DNA of 64,000 bases from Marinomonas pollencensis (lineage in GTDB: Bacteria; Pseudomonadota; Gammaproteobacteria; Pseudomonadales; Marinomonadaceae): the NCBI RefSeq assembly GCF_003387375.1, contig NZ_QUNG01000005.1, forward strand, positions 1 through 64,000, read 5' to 3'. Each line of letters starts with the position of its first letter. Position 1 is the stretch's first letter. The translations under genes were made by a program, and so were the position numbers. The notes under the pieces are model-generated. The model was not told where the DNA came from. It searched no databases and worked only from the letters and a program-made list of their open reading frames with translations. Positions 24,242 through 34,056 of this stretch are shown here, in pieces.

Positions 24242-26212
24242 ATGAACAATCCTTTTCGTCTCACTCTGTCATTTGGCCTTTTATTTAGCCTGTTTATGAT
24301 TGCGTTATTAATCCAATACACCGTGCCTTATGCCGGTGGCTGGTCGCTGATTCAAAACACGCTATTTGCTTATGACACCAGCAACTATAAAGAGTTGATT
24401 GTTCATCTAACTTATCTTCCTAGACTCGCCATTGCACTTATTTGTGGTTTTTCTTTAGCGATTGCAGGCTGTGTTATGCAGTTTATTCTACGTAACCCGA
24501 TTGCCGCACCAACCACCTTAGGGGTGGCATCTGGAGCACAATTAGGCATGGTTGCAGGGGTATTGTTGTTGCCCGCAGATGTCGCCTTACCCAGCTTTAT
24601 ACCTGCTTTTGTCGGTGCCGCTTTCGCCAGTCTATTGGTGTTTTGGATTGCCGCCAAAAAAGGCTTAGCGCCAATTCATTTGGTTCTCTCTGGGATGGTT
24701 ATCAGTTTGTTTATCGGGGCCATCAACACCATGCTGATGTTGGTTTACGAGCGCTATTTAAGCAGTGTATTCATTTGGGGAGCGGGCACTTTAAATCAAA
24801 ATAGTTGGGAATCAGTAGAGCGGCTATTACCCTTACTTTGTCTGCCAATCATGGGGCTCTTTTTACTACAGCGCCCTCTTTCGGCACTGATCTTAGGCGA
24901 TCAGGCATCCAATACCATTGGCATTAATGTGAAACGCATTAAACTGATCACTCTTAGCTTGGTGATTTTTGTCACTGCTGTGGTGGTCAGTGAAGTCGGT
25001 ATTATTGGCTTTGTTGGCATAGTTGCGCCAGGTATCACGCGCTTATTAGGCGTACGTCATCTTAGTAAACAAATCTTAATCAGTGGTGTCATTGGCTCCT
25101 TAATGCTTCTGCTGGCTGACCTGCTGACTCAACCTATTGCGGCAGCCACAGGGGATTTACTCCCCACCGGCGCGATGACAGCACTGCTTGGCGCACCATT
25201 TCTATTATGGCTGCTCAACCGCCAGACCTGGCCTTCACAACTGCGTGCCACTGAAGACACTGCCCCTAATTTTCGTCAGCGACAGTTTTTACCTTTGTGC
25301 TTCGCCCTGCTGGTTGCACTGTTTGTGGTTTCGCTAGCAGCCTTATGGATAGGCAAGGACAGTCAAGGTTGGCACCTGCTCATCAACGAGAATATGCTTC
25401 AATTGCGCCTGCCGCGTATCTTAGGCGCCTTATTTGCAGGTGCCGGCTTAGCCACCGCCGGCACTTTAGTACAACGCCTTACAAACAACCCTATGGCAAG
25501 CCCCGAAGTGTTAGGTATCAGTTCTGGTGCTGCTCTCGCCTTAGTTATCTGCGCTTTATTAGGTCTTAGCATTAACCGTTATGAACAAATTGCCTTCGGA
25601 ACTCTGGGTGCATTAAGCGTGACAGGGGTTATTTGGTGGTTAGGGAAAAAACATCGTTTTGCACCGGCACAGCTTCTGCTGACCGGCATCGCACTAAGCG
25701 CGGGGCTTGACGCCGTGATGCGGATTGTCATGTCATCCGGACACGAAGACGTCAGCACACTACTCACTTGGCTCTCTGGCTCAACCTACTTGGTAACGTA
25801 TCAAGATGCCATATTACTAGGTAGCGGAGTATTGATCTTTAGCACTCTGGCGATTTTATTACATCGCTGGTTAGACTTAATCGCGCTGGGTGAGGTCTCT
25901 GCCAACAGTGTCGGATTAAATAGCCTCCTAGTGCGTCGTGTCTTAATCTTGTTGATTGCAGCGCTCACCACCTTGTGCACCGCTGTGATTGGGCCACTGA
26001 CCTTTATTGGCCTACTGGCTCCTCATATGGCACGCTCGCTCCACCAGAACAGTGCGAAGAAACAGCTTGTCACGGCCTGTTTATTGGGCGCTTTGGTGAT
26101 GGTCATTGCAGATTGGGTAGGGCGCGTTTTGTGGTTTCCATGGCAATTCCCAGCTGGGTTATTATCATCTCTGCTCGGTGGAGCCTACTTCCTTTACCTG
26201 ATGAGAAAATAA
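24242..26212 (+). CDS. fhuB: Fused double permease for Fe-siderophore import (FhuB type)
   Basis: An FecCD-family permease of 656 residues, two homologous halves in one chain as in E. coli FhuB. The first half has L-P-R-L-A-I-A-L-I-C-G-F-S-L-A-I-A-G and G-F-V-G-I-V-A-P-G-I-T-R; the second half has L-P-R-I-L-G-A-L-F-A-G-A-G-L-A-T-A-G and F-I-G-L-L-A-P-H-M-A-R. About 20 TM helices are expected. It completes a CDB-type operon. No TonB-dependent receptor gene is in the window. Confidence 0.93.
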   Translation: MNNPFRLTLSFGLLFSLFMIALLIQYTVPYAGGWSLIQNTLFAYDTSNYKELIVHLTYLPRLAIALICGFSLAIAGCVMQFILRNPIAAPTTLGVASGAQLGMVAGVLLLPADVALPSFIPAFVGAAFASLLVFWIAAKKGLAPIHLVLSGMVISLFIGAINTMLMLVYERYLSSVFIWGAGTLNQNSWESVERLLPLLCLPIMGLFLLQRPLSALILGDQASNTIGINVKRIKLITLSLVIFVTAVVVSEVGIIGFVGIVAPGITRLLGVRHLSKQILISGVIGSLMLLLADLLTQPIAAATGDLLPTGAMTALLGAPFLLWLLNRQTWPSQLRATEDTAPNFRQRQFLPLCFALLVALFVVSLAALWIGKDSQGWHLLINENMLQLRLPRILGALFAGAGLATAGTLVQRLTNNPMASPEVLGISSGAALALVICALLGLSINRYEQIAFGTLGALSVTGVIWWLGKKHRFAPAQLLLTGIALSAGLDAVMRIVMSSGHEDVSTLLTWLSGSTYLVTYQDAILLGSGVLIFSTLAILLHRWLDLIALGEVSANSVGLNSLLVRRVLILLIAALTTLCTAVIGPLTFIGLLAPHMARSLHQNSAKKQLVTACLLGALVMVIADWVGRVLWFPWQFPAGLLSSLLGGAYFLYLMRK

Positions 26213-26214
26213 AC

Positions 26215-26811
26215 TTACCCCTGGTTACTCAGTTTGAGCTGCTGACGAATACGACTAAGCGCGACTGGCGTAATGCCTATATAAGAAGCGATATATTGCT
26301 GTGAAATGCGCTCTTTTAACGTTGGATACGCCTGACAAAAATTGAGGTATCGACGCTCCGCCGAATCTTTCACAAATGTGCTCTCTCGCTCCTCTTTCGC
26401 AATAAATATGCTCTCTAGAAAATGCAAATAGCACTCTAGAAAAGCATTGTCATGACGCATTTGTTGATAAAATTCAGCCCAATCATAGGAGCTAATCACA
26501 CAGTCTTCCAGAGCTTGAATACCAAATAACACGGGAGAACCCGTGACCATAGCACGGGTAGATCCGATGATTCTTGGGGCTTGCGCAAATGTCTGAGTAA
26601 ACTCTTTTCCTTGGTCTGATACGCTAACATAGCGCACCAATCCCGAATGCAAAAAATACAAACGCTTGGCGCTGTCACCTTGCTGAAAGAGATACTGCCC
26701 CTTCTCGGTGACATGCACATCAAGCGGCGTGGTCAATGCACGCCAGTCAATCTCACCCCCTAAGTCGTTAAAATAGGAAAAAATATTATTTGCTAGCTGT
26801 GCTCGTTCCAT
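26215..26811 (-). CDS. Crp/Fnr-family transcription regulator
   Basis: A protein of 198 residues with an N-terminal cyclic-nucleotide-binding fold (K-G-Q-Y-L-F-Q-Q-G-D-S-A-K-R-L-Y-F-L-H-S-G-L-V-R-Y, written here as the usual strand pattern) and a short C-terminal HTH (I-S-Q-Q-Y-I-A-S-Y-I-G-I-T-P-V-A-L-S-R-I-R). No Fnr cysteines for an Fe-S cluster are seen. It is last in the nat-eamA-crp operon, with a start that overlaps the eamA end by 26 bases. ATG at 26844 is in frame too. Target genes are unknown. Confidence 0.85.
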   Translation of the reverse strand: MERAQLANNIFSYFNDLGGEIDWRALTTPLDVHVTEKGQYLFQQGDSAKRLYFLHSGLVRYVSVSDQGKEFTQTFAQAPRIIGSTRAMVTGSPVLFGIQALEDCVISSYDWAEFYQQMRHDNAFLECYLHFLESIFIAKEERESTFVKDSAERRYLNFCQAYPTLKERISQQYIASYIGITPVALSRIRQQLKLSNQG

Positions 26812-27730
26812 CAAGGCGACTTCTCTGTTTAATGCGTTCATCAATTAAAGCCAACGCAAACAAGAGTAGCAAGACAGCCAATAAAAAATCGCCATTTAAT
26901 AGCACGGAAAAGTGGGATTCTGAAAACGCGGTATAACCAGCAACCCAAACAGGAATAGTATAAGACATTGCCAGCAATCGACTCGCGCCAACACGGGTAA
27001 CCAAACGCTGCTGCAATACAAAGGTCAACAGTGTCGTAAAGACTGTGAGATACAAAATATTCACCCAAAAACCACTGCTTGACCACATTACATGGCTAAG
27101 CTCACCCCAAAGTAAAGTGACAGGTAACAGCCATATTGAGCCGAACAACATGATCATAAAGGCCCCTGGCAAAGCGCCCAGAGCACGCCCCCAGTTTTGT
27201 ACCGCCACCACATGCAATGCCAATAAGACACATGCGCCAAGAAAGATGGCGTCCCCTGAATACCATTGCAAACTTGCCCCCCGCTGGGTTGCCAACAACA
27301 CACTCACTGCGCCTATTGTGCCTAACACAAAGCCCAGCACCCGTAATTGTGAGGTATGCTCTTTCAGCCATATCTTGGCAATCAGCACCCCCAATAAAGG
27401 AACCAGGGTATAAAGCACCGATGTGTGTAATGGCGTGGTGAGTGGCAAGGCCGCAAATAAACCAACAAAAAAGCCGACTAGCGCGCCACTAATCAACAAA
27501 TATTGCCTTACTCTTTGCCACGAGTGGAACAGCTTTCGCCACTGCTCTCGCGGCTTCAGTTGAGCTCGTTGCCAACTCACCAATAACAACAACGTCATCA
27601 CCACAAGCGCTAATAAAAAACGCAAGCCAGACGTGGCTAACGGGCTGGCATAGGCTGACATATTTCCAGACACCACAAAGGACGAAGCCATTAACCAAGC
27701 CCAAAGCAGTAAGCTACATAGATGACTCAT
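26786..27730 (-). CDS. EamA/DMT-family transporter
   Basis: An inner-membrane protein of 314 residues with ten predicted TM helices in two EamA repeats. Features are the first helix L-L-L-W-A-W-L-M-A-S-S-F-V-V and S-G-L-R-F-L-L-A in the first repeat, and L-T-F-V-L-Q-Q-R-L-V-T-R-V-G-A-S-R in the second. It is probably a metabolite exporter; substrate unknown. Its start overlaps the nat stop by 4 bases. Confidence 0.85.
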   Translation of the reverse strand: MSHLCSLLLWAWLMASSFVVSGNMSAYASPLATSGLRFLLALVVMTLLLLVSWQRAQLKPREQWRKLFHSWQRVRQYLLISGALVGFFVGLFAALPLTTPLHTSVLYTLVPLLGVLIAKIWLKEHTSQLRVLGFVLGTIGAVSVLLATQRGASLQWYSGDAIFLGACVLLALHVVAVQNWGRALGALPGAFMIMLFGSIWLLPVTLLWGELSHVMWSSSGFWVNILYLTVFTTLLTFVLQQRLVTRVGASRLLAMSYTIPVWVAGYTAFSESHFSVLLNGDFLLAVLLLLFALALIDERIKQRSRLDGTSTASK

Positions 27731-28578
27731 AACTCCAGCCTGTTTTCGACGGCCAGTTTAGGAGCAATAAAGCGTTCAAAAAGACGCGCTACCGCAGCCT
27801 CTTCCAAAGTAATCGAGAACCTCTCCAGCAAATGCCGCTGCAACAATTCGGCAGACGTTATCCGATAAACTCGAGTGACACCTTGAGTGGTTACTCTCAT
27901 TTCGTCATTTTGCAAAGAAACCGTGCTTTGCGCGCTTTTTATACTCACCATTAAGTTATTCACAAACACGGCATTGGCATGCTTATGTGAATAAAAATGC
28001 GCCAGTTCACAATCTGCGTCAGAGTAACAAGCTAAGTCAAAACGATAGAGGGTAAATAACGTCTGTTGCTGCTCAATTTGTAATGCATATTCATCCCCAT
28101 GCGCAGTTTGGTAAGCCACTATTTGATAACTATCTTGTCCGGCAACTTGGCGCACATTAGGAGTTAATTGTAAGGGAGCAATCGGCCCATTAGCACCAAA
28201 TCCGCTATCTAATAAATAGCGCTTACCTTCTAATCTCAGCACACTGACTCTATGCGTTCGCGGGGCACTGATATCTCGATTATTCAACACCCGAGCTAAG
28301 ACAAGTTGAACGTCATAACCTAGCGCTTTGAGCAGCTCAAACATGAGTTTATTATGTTCGAAACAATACCCCCCTAAACCACGCTTGACGAACTTATTGC
28401 TGAGCGCGTCAATATCTAGCGGCAAGTCGTCTTCGAGGGCTACCGAGAGGCTATTAAAACTATGCTGGGCTACATGGCGTGCTTGTAATTCATCAACAAA
28501 CGCTAGGCAAGGAAAGTCTGGCGGTGTCAGTCCTAAATCAAGCAAATACGCTTGTAACGGCGGTGTCAGTCTTCTCAT
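27727..28578 (-). CDS. nat: Arylamine N-acetyltransferase
   Basis: Transfers acetyl from acetyl-CoA to arylamines and hydrazines in the cytosol. The catalytic triad is complete: C72 in R-G-L-G-G-Y-C-F-E-H-N, H109 in R-T-H-R-V, D124 in L-L-D-S-G-F-G. Length 283 residues, normal. The start at 28578 has GAGGAG 7 bases upstream, better than 28632. First gene of a three-gene operon with an exporter and a Crp-type regulator, so export or regulation linked to a detoxified compound is possible. Confidence 0.92.
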   Translation of the reverse strand: MRRLTPPLQAYLLDLGLTPPDFPCLAFVDELQARHVAQHSFNSLSVALEDDLPLDIDALSNKFVKRGLGGYCFEHNKLMFELLKALGYDVQLVLARVLNNRDISAPRTHRVSVLRLEGKRYLLDSGFGANGPIAPLQLTPNVRQVAGQDSYQIVAYQTAHGDEYALQIEQQQTLFTLYRFDLACYSDADCELAHFYSHKHANAVFVNNLMVSIKSAQSTVSLQNDEMRVTTQGVTRVYRITSAELLQRHLLERFSITLEEAAVARLFERFIAPKLAVENRLEL

Positions 28579-28751
28579 ATTGAGCTCCTCTATAACGACC
28601 TTATGAGTGCCAAGATTAAAAGAAACAAACACAAATAAAATTAACCTAGGTTAATTCTGTCCGCCTCTTTATTCGGCTAGGCTTTGTGGTGATAACAAGA
28701 TAAAGAGTAGAGGGAAAAAGAAGTAAGACAAAGAATGGATAACTCGGTTTG

Positions 28752-29711
28752 CTATGCTCGCCGCTCTAGAGTCTCTGATGGGCGCTCACCAAAAAGACAA
28801 CGGTAGTCCTTCGCAAATTGACTTAGGTGCCAAAAACCCCAGCGTACCGCAATCTCACTGACGGCGGAATTATGACCCGCGTTAATTAAGGCGCGGCGCA
28901 CGCCATTCAAGCGACTAATACGCAAATACTGAATCGGACTCATGTCCAAAATGCTTTCGAAACTGTACTGCAAGGTACGGCGACTGACGTTGGTAATGTC
29001 ACACAACTGAGTGATGGTGACAGGCTCATCTAAATGATGATCCAAAAAATGTCGAGCACAATCCACGACATTTTTCCGGTGTGCGTAACTCTGTATTTTT
29101 ACCGGCTGTGGCGTTTCTGCTTTGAGCACCTCCAATAAGGCCATCATCACAATATCATATTGTAACCTACGCGGCGCTCTCCCCTTATCGCCTGATAGCA
29201 GTCGCGCTAATAAGAAACGCACTTCTCTCAACGTTTTCTCAGGTATCGCTAAACGCCCATGTTCTGTTAGCTCTTGCCAATGCAAATTAACGCCATGGGT
29301 GTTGGCCAATGCGATCAAGGCTTGCTGGTCCACTACTAAACCATATAAATCGTACTCTTGTGGCGTCGTCAGCTCAAAATGACAGCCACCAGGCCGACAC
29401 ATGATGGCATTGGACTGTACGGCTAAACCATTGATCCGACTTTCTGCTTGCGCCGCCAGCGGAATACCTAACCACACAGAATTAGGCCAAACAACGCATT
29501 TCTGTTGCAATGCCTGATTGGTATGTTCACGAAATACCTGCAAACCTTCAAATGGTAACTCCACAATACGACCGTAAAAGCGCCCTCGACTTGTTTGATC
29601 GTATTCCTGCTGCCAATTGGTCAAATTGCTCGCGTGTAAATCGGCATCCCTCGCTTCACTCACGCTAATTAAAGCGCCCTCATTTGGTGCACTCATACAT
29701 TTATCAAACAT
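28752..29711 (-). CDS. eutR: AraC-family regulator, EutR-like
   Basis: A protein of 319 residues. The C-terminal AraC domain has two HTH segments, V-T-I-T-Q-L-C-D-I-T-N-V-S-R-R-T-L-Q-Y-S-F (given as the pattern) and V-S-E-I-A-V-R-W-G-F-W-H-L-S-Q-F-A-K-D-Y, the latter with the EutR-like G-F-W-H. The N-terminal part is likely the effector domain. The start has AGGAA about 6 bases upstream. It is divergent from eutBC-eat, so ethanolamine plus B12-responsive activation of that operon is the inferred job. Confidence 0.85.
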   Translation of the reverse strand: MFDKCMSAPNEGALISVSEARDADLHASNLTNWQQEYDQTSRGRFYGRIVELPFEGLQVFREHTNQALQQKCVVWPNSVWLGIPLAAQAESRINGLAVQSNAIMCRPGGCHFELTTPQEYDLYGLVVDQQALIALANTHGVNLHWQELTEHGRLAIPEKTLREVRFLLARLLSGDKGRAPRRLQYDIVMMALLEVLKAETPQPVKIQSYAHRKNVVDCARHFLDHHLDEPVTITQLCDITNVSRRTLQYSFESILDMSPIQYLRISRLNGVRRALINAGHNSAVSEIAVRWGFWHLSQFAKDYRCLFGERPSETLERRA

Positions 29712-29929
29712 AACGGATTCCTAATGAATGACGGAATTGTGCAAAATACTACTCAATAAAAACCATAAACCACTGATAAATATAGTTTTTTAATTTTTGC
29801 CAATATTCGATAACCACACACAGTGGTATTTATTAAGCTCTATATACGCAACATTTATACCTGTTTTGATTCTCCTTAGCTGATCCTATTAGTACTGAGT
29901 CAAAACAAAATAACAACGAGATTTTGTTT

Positions 29930-31348
29930 ATGAACCACCCTAATTCTGCTTTTCAATTTCGTCATACGGTAGGTGAACGCACATTTGGCTTTACCAACCT
30001 TGCCGATTTAATGGCCAAAGCAACTCCGGCTCGATCTGGCGATCGGTTGGCGGGTGTCGCCGCTCACACAGCTGAAGAAAGAGCCATCGCACAAATGACA
30101 TTAGCCGATGTACCTCTGTCCCTGTTCTTAGAAGAATTACTGGTTCCCTATGAAGAAGATGAAATCACGCGCTTAATCATAGACGATCACGATAAGCTTG
30201 CTTTTGCGCCTGTTTCGCACCTGACCGTTGGCGGCTTCCGCGATTGGCTACTGAGTGACTTAGCCACAACATCGGCCCTAGAAAGCATTCGCGCGGGGAT
30301 CACGCCAGAAATGGCGGCGGCTGTTAGTAAGATTATGCGTAACCAAGATCTCATCCTAGTCGCTAAGAAATGTCAGATAAAAAGCGCCTTTAGAAACACC
30401 ATTGGCTTACCTGGGCATCTCTCAACACGCTTGCAACCGAATCACCCTACTGATGACTTAACAGGGATTGCGGCCAGTATGCTCGATGGACTGCTGTACG
30501 CTAACGGCGATGCGGTTATTGGTATTAACCCTGCGACAGATAACGTACAACAAGCCTCACGCCTGATCCGCATGATGGATGAAGTGATTCAGCACTATGA
30601 GATCCCAACACAATCCTGCGTATTGACGCATGTCACCAATACGATTGAATGCATTGATCAAGGTGCGCCAGTTGATCTGGTGTTCCAATCCATCGGCGGT
30701 ACACAAGCAACCAATGACAGTTTCGGCTTTAACCTCAACACATTGGCAGAAGCCCAAGACGCCGCACTGTCGTTGCAACGTGGCACCGTTGGCAATAACG
30801 TCATGTACTTCGAGACCGGCCAAGGCAGCGCCTTGTCCGCCAATGCTCATCATGGTTTAGATCAACAAACATGTGAGGCTCGGGCCTACGCCGTAGCACG
30901 CAAGTTTGACCCTCTGTTGGTTAATACTGTGGTGGGATTTATTGGCCCTGAATATTTATATGATGGCAAAGAAATCACCCGTGCCGGATTAGAAGACCAT
31001 TTCTGCGGCAAATTACTCGGCTTACCGATGGGGTGTGACGTTTGCTACACCAACCACGCTGAAGCCGATCAAAACGACATGGACAACTTGCTCACACTGC
31101 TCGGCGTTGCTGGCTGCACTTTTATCATGGGCATCCCAGGCTCTGACGACATCATGTTGAACTACCAGACGACCTCATTTCACGATGCACTCTATGCCCG
31201 TCGAGTATTAGGTTTAAAACCAGCGCCAGAATTCGATGCTTGGTTAGCCAAAATGGAAATAGCTAAAAATAATGAGCAATTCACACTCAATCATCAGCTG
31301 CCAGACGCCTTTCAGCAATCACTCAAGCGTATGATTGGAGGCCAGTGA
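29930..31348 (+). CDS. eutB: Ethanolamine ammonia-lyase large subunit EutB
   Basis: The B12-dependent enzyme that splits ethanolamine into acetaldehyde and ammonia, acting with EutC. Length 472 residues, usual for EutB. Motifs are A-T-P-A-R-S-G-D near the N-terminus, P-G-H-L-S-T-R-L-Q-P-N-H-P-T-D-D, I-G-I-N-P-A-T-D and Y-F-E-T-G-Q-G-S-A-L-S-A-N-A-H-H-G. ATG at 29930 (ACGAG upstream) is preferred over the in-frame TTG at 29924. No microcompartment shell genes and no eutA are nearby, as is common outside enteric bacteria. Confidence 0.96.
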   Translation: MNHPNSAFQFRHTVGERTFGFTNLADLMAKATPARSGDRLAGVAAHTAEERAIAQMTLADVPLSLFLEELLVPYEEDEITRLIIDDHDKLAFAPVSHLTVGGFRDWLLSDLATTSALESIRAGITPEMAAAVSKIMRNQDLILVAKKCQIKSAFRNTIGLPGHLSTRLQPNHPTDDLTGIAASMLDGLLYANGDAVIGINPATDNVQQASRLIRMMDEVIQHYEIPTQSCVLTHVTNTIECIDQGAPVDLVFQSIGGTQATNDSFGFNLNTLAEAQDAALSLQRGTVGNNVMYFETGQGSALSANAHHGLDQQTCEARAYAVARKFDPLLVNTVVGFIGPEYLYDGKEITRAGLEDHFCGKLLGLPMGCDVCYTNHAEADQNDMDNLLTLLGVAGCTFIMGIPGSDDIMLNYQTTSFHDALYARRVLGLKPAPEFDAWLAKMEIAKNNEQFTLNHQLPDAFQQSLKRMIGGQ

Positions 31349-32268
31349 TGGATAAATCAAACAAGAACACGCCACAGCTTAGCCCAACCCAGCCACACCA
31401 TGATGCCCAACAACCGGTAACGGCGAACCCTTGGCGTAAGTTGAACGCTTTTACTGACGCCCGTGTGGGATTAGGACGAGCAGGAATCAGCCTACCGACC
31501 AAACACCTGCTGGACTTTCAATTAGCCCATGCGCAAGCAATCGACGCTGTACACACCCCCTTAGATCTGTCCGATTTAAGCCGTCACCTGGTCAGCCAAA
31601 ATTGGGCGCCAGATTGCGCTCCGCTACTGCTGCATAGCCGTGCAATAGACAGGTCTGCTTATTTGCAACGCCCTGACTTCGGACGTTTATTAGACGCCTC
31701 TTCTGCCAATCAACTGGACTGTCATAAAACCAACTATCCAGAGGGCTACGATCTGGCGATTGCCATCGTCGATGGTTTATCCGCTCTGGCCGTGCAACAG
31801 AACACGCTACCTTTTTTGAACGCCTTGTTTGAACTGTTGCCACTTAGCCATAACGATGATGCTGCTCTTGCAGAAGAAACATCATCAGAAGCTAAAAAAC
31901 CTTGGACACTGGCGCCCATTTGCCTAGTCGAGCAGGGGCGAGTCGCTATCGGTGATGATATTTGTCAGCGTTTAAACGCCAAATGCGTGTTGGTTTTGGT
32001 GGGTGAACGCCCCGGTTTAAGCTCACCCGACAGCTTGGGGCTCTATCTTACTTGGGAGGGAAAAGTGGGCCACACGGACGCTTATCGTAATTGCATTTCC
32101 AATGTCCGTCCTGCCGGTTTGAAATACCAAGAGGCGGCAAAAAAAGCCTATTACCTACTCACTGAAGCCAGACGGCGGCAGCAATCGGGGGTGACCTTAA
32201 AAGACCGCTCCGATGATGAGGTCGCACTCGCAAACAATACCACTACAAATTTTCTCGTGTCCCAATAG
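31348..32268 (+). CDS. eutC: Ethanolamine ammonia-lyase small subunit EutC
   Basis: The partner of EutB that helps bind adenosylcobalamin. A protein of 306 residues. Motifs are A-R-V-G-L-G-R-A-G (N-terminal part), D-G-L-S-A-L-A-V-Q, V-G-E-R-P-G-L-S-S-P-D-S-L-G and C-I-S-N-V-R-P-A-G-L. The ATG shares one base with the eutB stop (TGATG) and GGAGG lies just before it, so translation is coupled. Confidence 0.95.
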   Translation: MDKSNKNTPQLSPTQPHHDAQQPVTANPWRKLNAFTDARVGLGRAGISLPTKHLLDFQLAHAQAIDAVHTPLDLSDLSRHLVSQNWAPDCAPLLLHSRAIDRSAYLQRPDFGRLLDASSANQLDCHKTNYPEGYDLAIAIVDGLSALAVQQNTLPFLNALFELLPLSHNDDAALAEETSSEAKKPWTLAPICLVEQGRVAIGDDICQRLNAKCVLVLVGERPGLSSPDSLGLYLTWEGKVGHTDAYRNCISNVRPAGLKYQEAAKKAYYLLTEARRRQQSGVTLKDRSDDEVALANNTTTNFLVSQ

Positions 32269-32374
32269 AAGGCAGTGAATGCTGCCTTCGCCATGCAAAA
32301 AACCATAAAAAAATAAACGCGTACAGCGTTAGAAAATCACAAATGACTTTTAAACTATCAATAAAGGAACACTT

Positions 32375-33778
32375 ATGTCTGAACAATTAGATAAAGAGTA
32401 TTTGGCAAAACGCCAATTAAAAAGAGGGTCGGCTGGCTGGGTCTTGCTCGCTGGGTTAGGCGTTTCATACGTTATTTCCGGTGATTTTGCTGGCTGGAAC
32501 TTTGGTATTGCTGAAGCCGGTTGGGGTGGTTTTGCAATTGCCGCCTCACTCATGGCCGTCATGTATTTCACCTTGGTGTTATCCTTGGCAGAAATGTCTG
32601 CGGCCATTCCTGCTGCGGGCGGAGGTTACAGTTTTGCGCGTCAAGCAATGGGGCCCACCGGCGGCTTCTTAACTGGCCTAGCCGTACTGATTGAATATGC
32701 GCTTGCCCCTGCTGCCATTGTTATTTTTATTGGCTCTGCGGTTGAGGCTTTGATTGGCGTCAATGGTCCTTGGGTTTATGCCGCATTTTACCTTGTCTTC
32801 ATTGGCATTCACTTAGCCGGTGCCGGCGAAGCGTTAAAAGTTATGATGGTCATCAGTGGCTTGGCTGTGATTGCGATCCTCGCTACTGCTATTGCGTTAA
32901 TCGGTGACTTTGATACCAGTCGATTATTCGATGTGGCGGTTAGTGATGCCGCAGGAGCAACAGAGTTTTTACCAATGGGTTGGTACGGTGTTTGGGCTGC
33001 ACTGCCTTTTGGTATGTGGCTATTTCTAGCGGTAGAAGGGGTTCCATTAGCGGCGGAAGAAGCCAAAGACCCAGCAAAAGATGTCCCTAAAGGTATCATT
33101 GGTGCAATGATCTTCTTATTGTTCACCGCCTTGTTAGTTGTCTTCTTACTGGCAGGCGCTGCAGGTGCAGATGCGATAGGAAAAAGTGCTGTTCCTTTAG
33201 TCGATGCACTCAATGTCGCGGGTCATGAAACACTAGGCACGGTAGTGAACGTACTTGGTCTTGCTGGCTTGATTGCCTCTTTCTTCTCTATCATCTATGG
33301 TTACAGCCGCTTGGTGTTTGCCTTATCTCGTGCGGGCTATATTCCTCAGAATTTATCCGTCACAAATAAACGCAAAGTTCCGGCACGCGCGTTGATCGTT
33401 CCTGGTATTTTAGGCTTTTTTGCCTCTTTAACTGGTGAAGGCGATTTGATGCTTGCGATGGCGGTAGTGGGTGCGACTGTTTCTTATGCCTTAATGGCGC
33501 TGAGCCATATTCTTTTGAGAATCAAGCAGCCTGATATGCCTCGCCCCTATAAAACACCTGGCGGCATCGTTACCTCATCCATTGCCTTTATTTTGTCCTT
33601 GCTAGCCCTTTCTGGTGTCTACGCTTACGACCCTAGAGCCTTTAACTACACCTTGGTCTTGTTCGTAATCGGCGCCGCTTACTACTTTTTATATAGCAAA
33701 AAACATTTGGTTGCGAAAACGCCTGAGGAAGAATTCACCATGCTCGCTGCAGCTGAAGCTGACCTCAGCGCCTCATAA
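32375..33778 (+). CDS. eat: Ethanolamine permease
   Basis: An APC-superfamily inner-membrane transporter of 467 residues with about 12 TM helices. The start region K-R-G-S-A-G-W-V-L-L-A-G-L-G-V-S-Y-V, I-S-G-D-F-A-G-W-N-F-G and the loop A-A-G-G-G-Y-S-F-A-R are typical of Eat proteins. E-G-V-P-L-A-A-E-E-A-K-D-P lies in the middle. It follows eutBC on the same strand after 106 bases and supplies their substrate. Confidence 0.93.
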   Translation: MSEQLDKEYLAKRQLKRGSAGWVLLAGLGVSYVISGDFAGWNFGIAEAGWGGFAIAASLMAVMYFTLVLSLAEMSAAIPAAGGGYSFARQAMGPTGGFLTGLAVLIEYALAPAAIVIFIGSAVEALIGVNGPWVYAAFYLVFIGIHLAGAGEALKVMMVISGLAVIAILATAIALIGDFDTSRLFDVAVSDAAGATEFLPMGWYGVWAALPFGMWLFLAVEGVPLAAEEAKDPAKDVPKGIIGAMIFLLFTALLVVFLLAGAAGADAIGKSAVPLVDALNVAGHETLGTVVNVLGLAGLIASFFSIIYGYSRLVFALSRAGYIPQNLSVTNKRKVPARALIVPGILGFFASLTGEGDLMLAMAVVGATVSYALMALSHILLRIKQPDMPRPYKTPGGIVTSSIAFILSLLALSGVYAYDPRAFNYTLVLFVIGAAYYFLYSKKHLVAKTPEEEFTMLAAAEADLSAS

Positions 33779-33864
33779 TAAATTAACCAAGGCGCCTGCA
33801 AACTTGCCTTTAGCAGCTGAGGCAAGAAGCGTTGCTTGCTCCTTCCTTACCTTCCCGTTTTACC

Positions 33865-33899
33865 AAAAGCCTATTGATACACTTCAATAGGCTTTTTTG
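33865..33899 (+). terminator. Terminator after the ethanolamine operon
   Basis: Stem AAAAGCCTATTGA/TCAATAGGCTTTT with a 6-base loop, followed by a T-run. It ends the eutBC-eat transcript about 90 bases after the eat stop. Confidence 0.9.
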
Positions 33900-34056
33900 T
33901 TGTTGATATTATGGTCATTCCCGTATTTTTTCTGTTAAGTTACATTTAGTACACAGTAATTTTATTTATTGACACAAATATGAAACAGTAATGATCTATC
34001 ATTGGTTTTAGCTCGTATTAATCTATATTTCAGCTAATAAACTAGGGGGGGCCAAT

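Noticed and set aside
29762-29840. ACCACTG/CAGTGGT inverted pair upstream of eutB, as an AraC site or a B12 riboswitch
   Set aside because: Only seven bases pair over a long distance, and no cobalamin riboswitch box was recognised in the leader.
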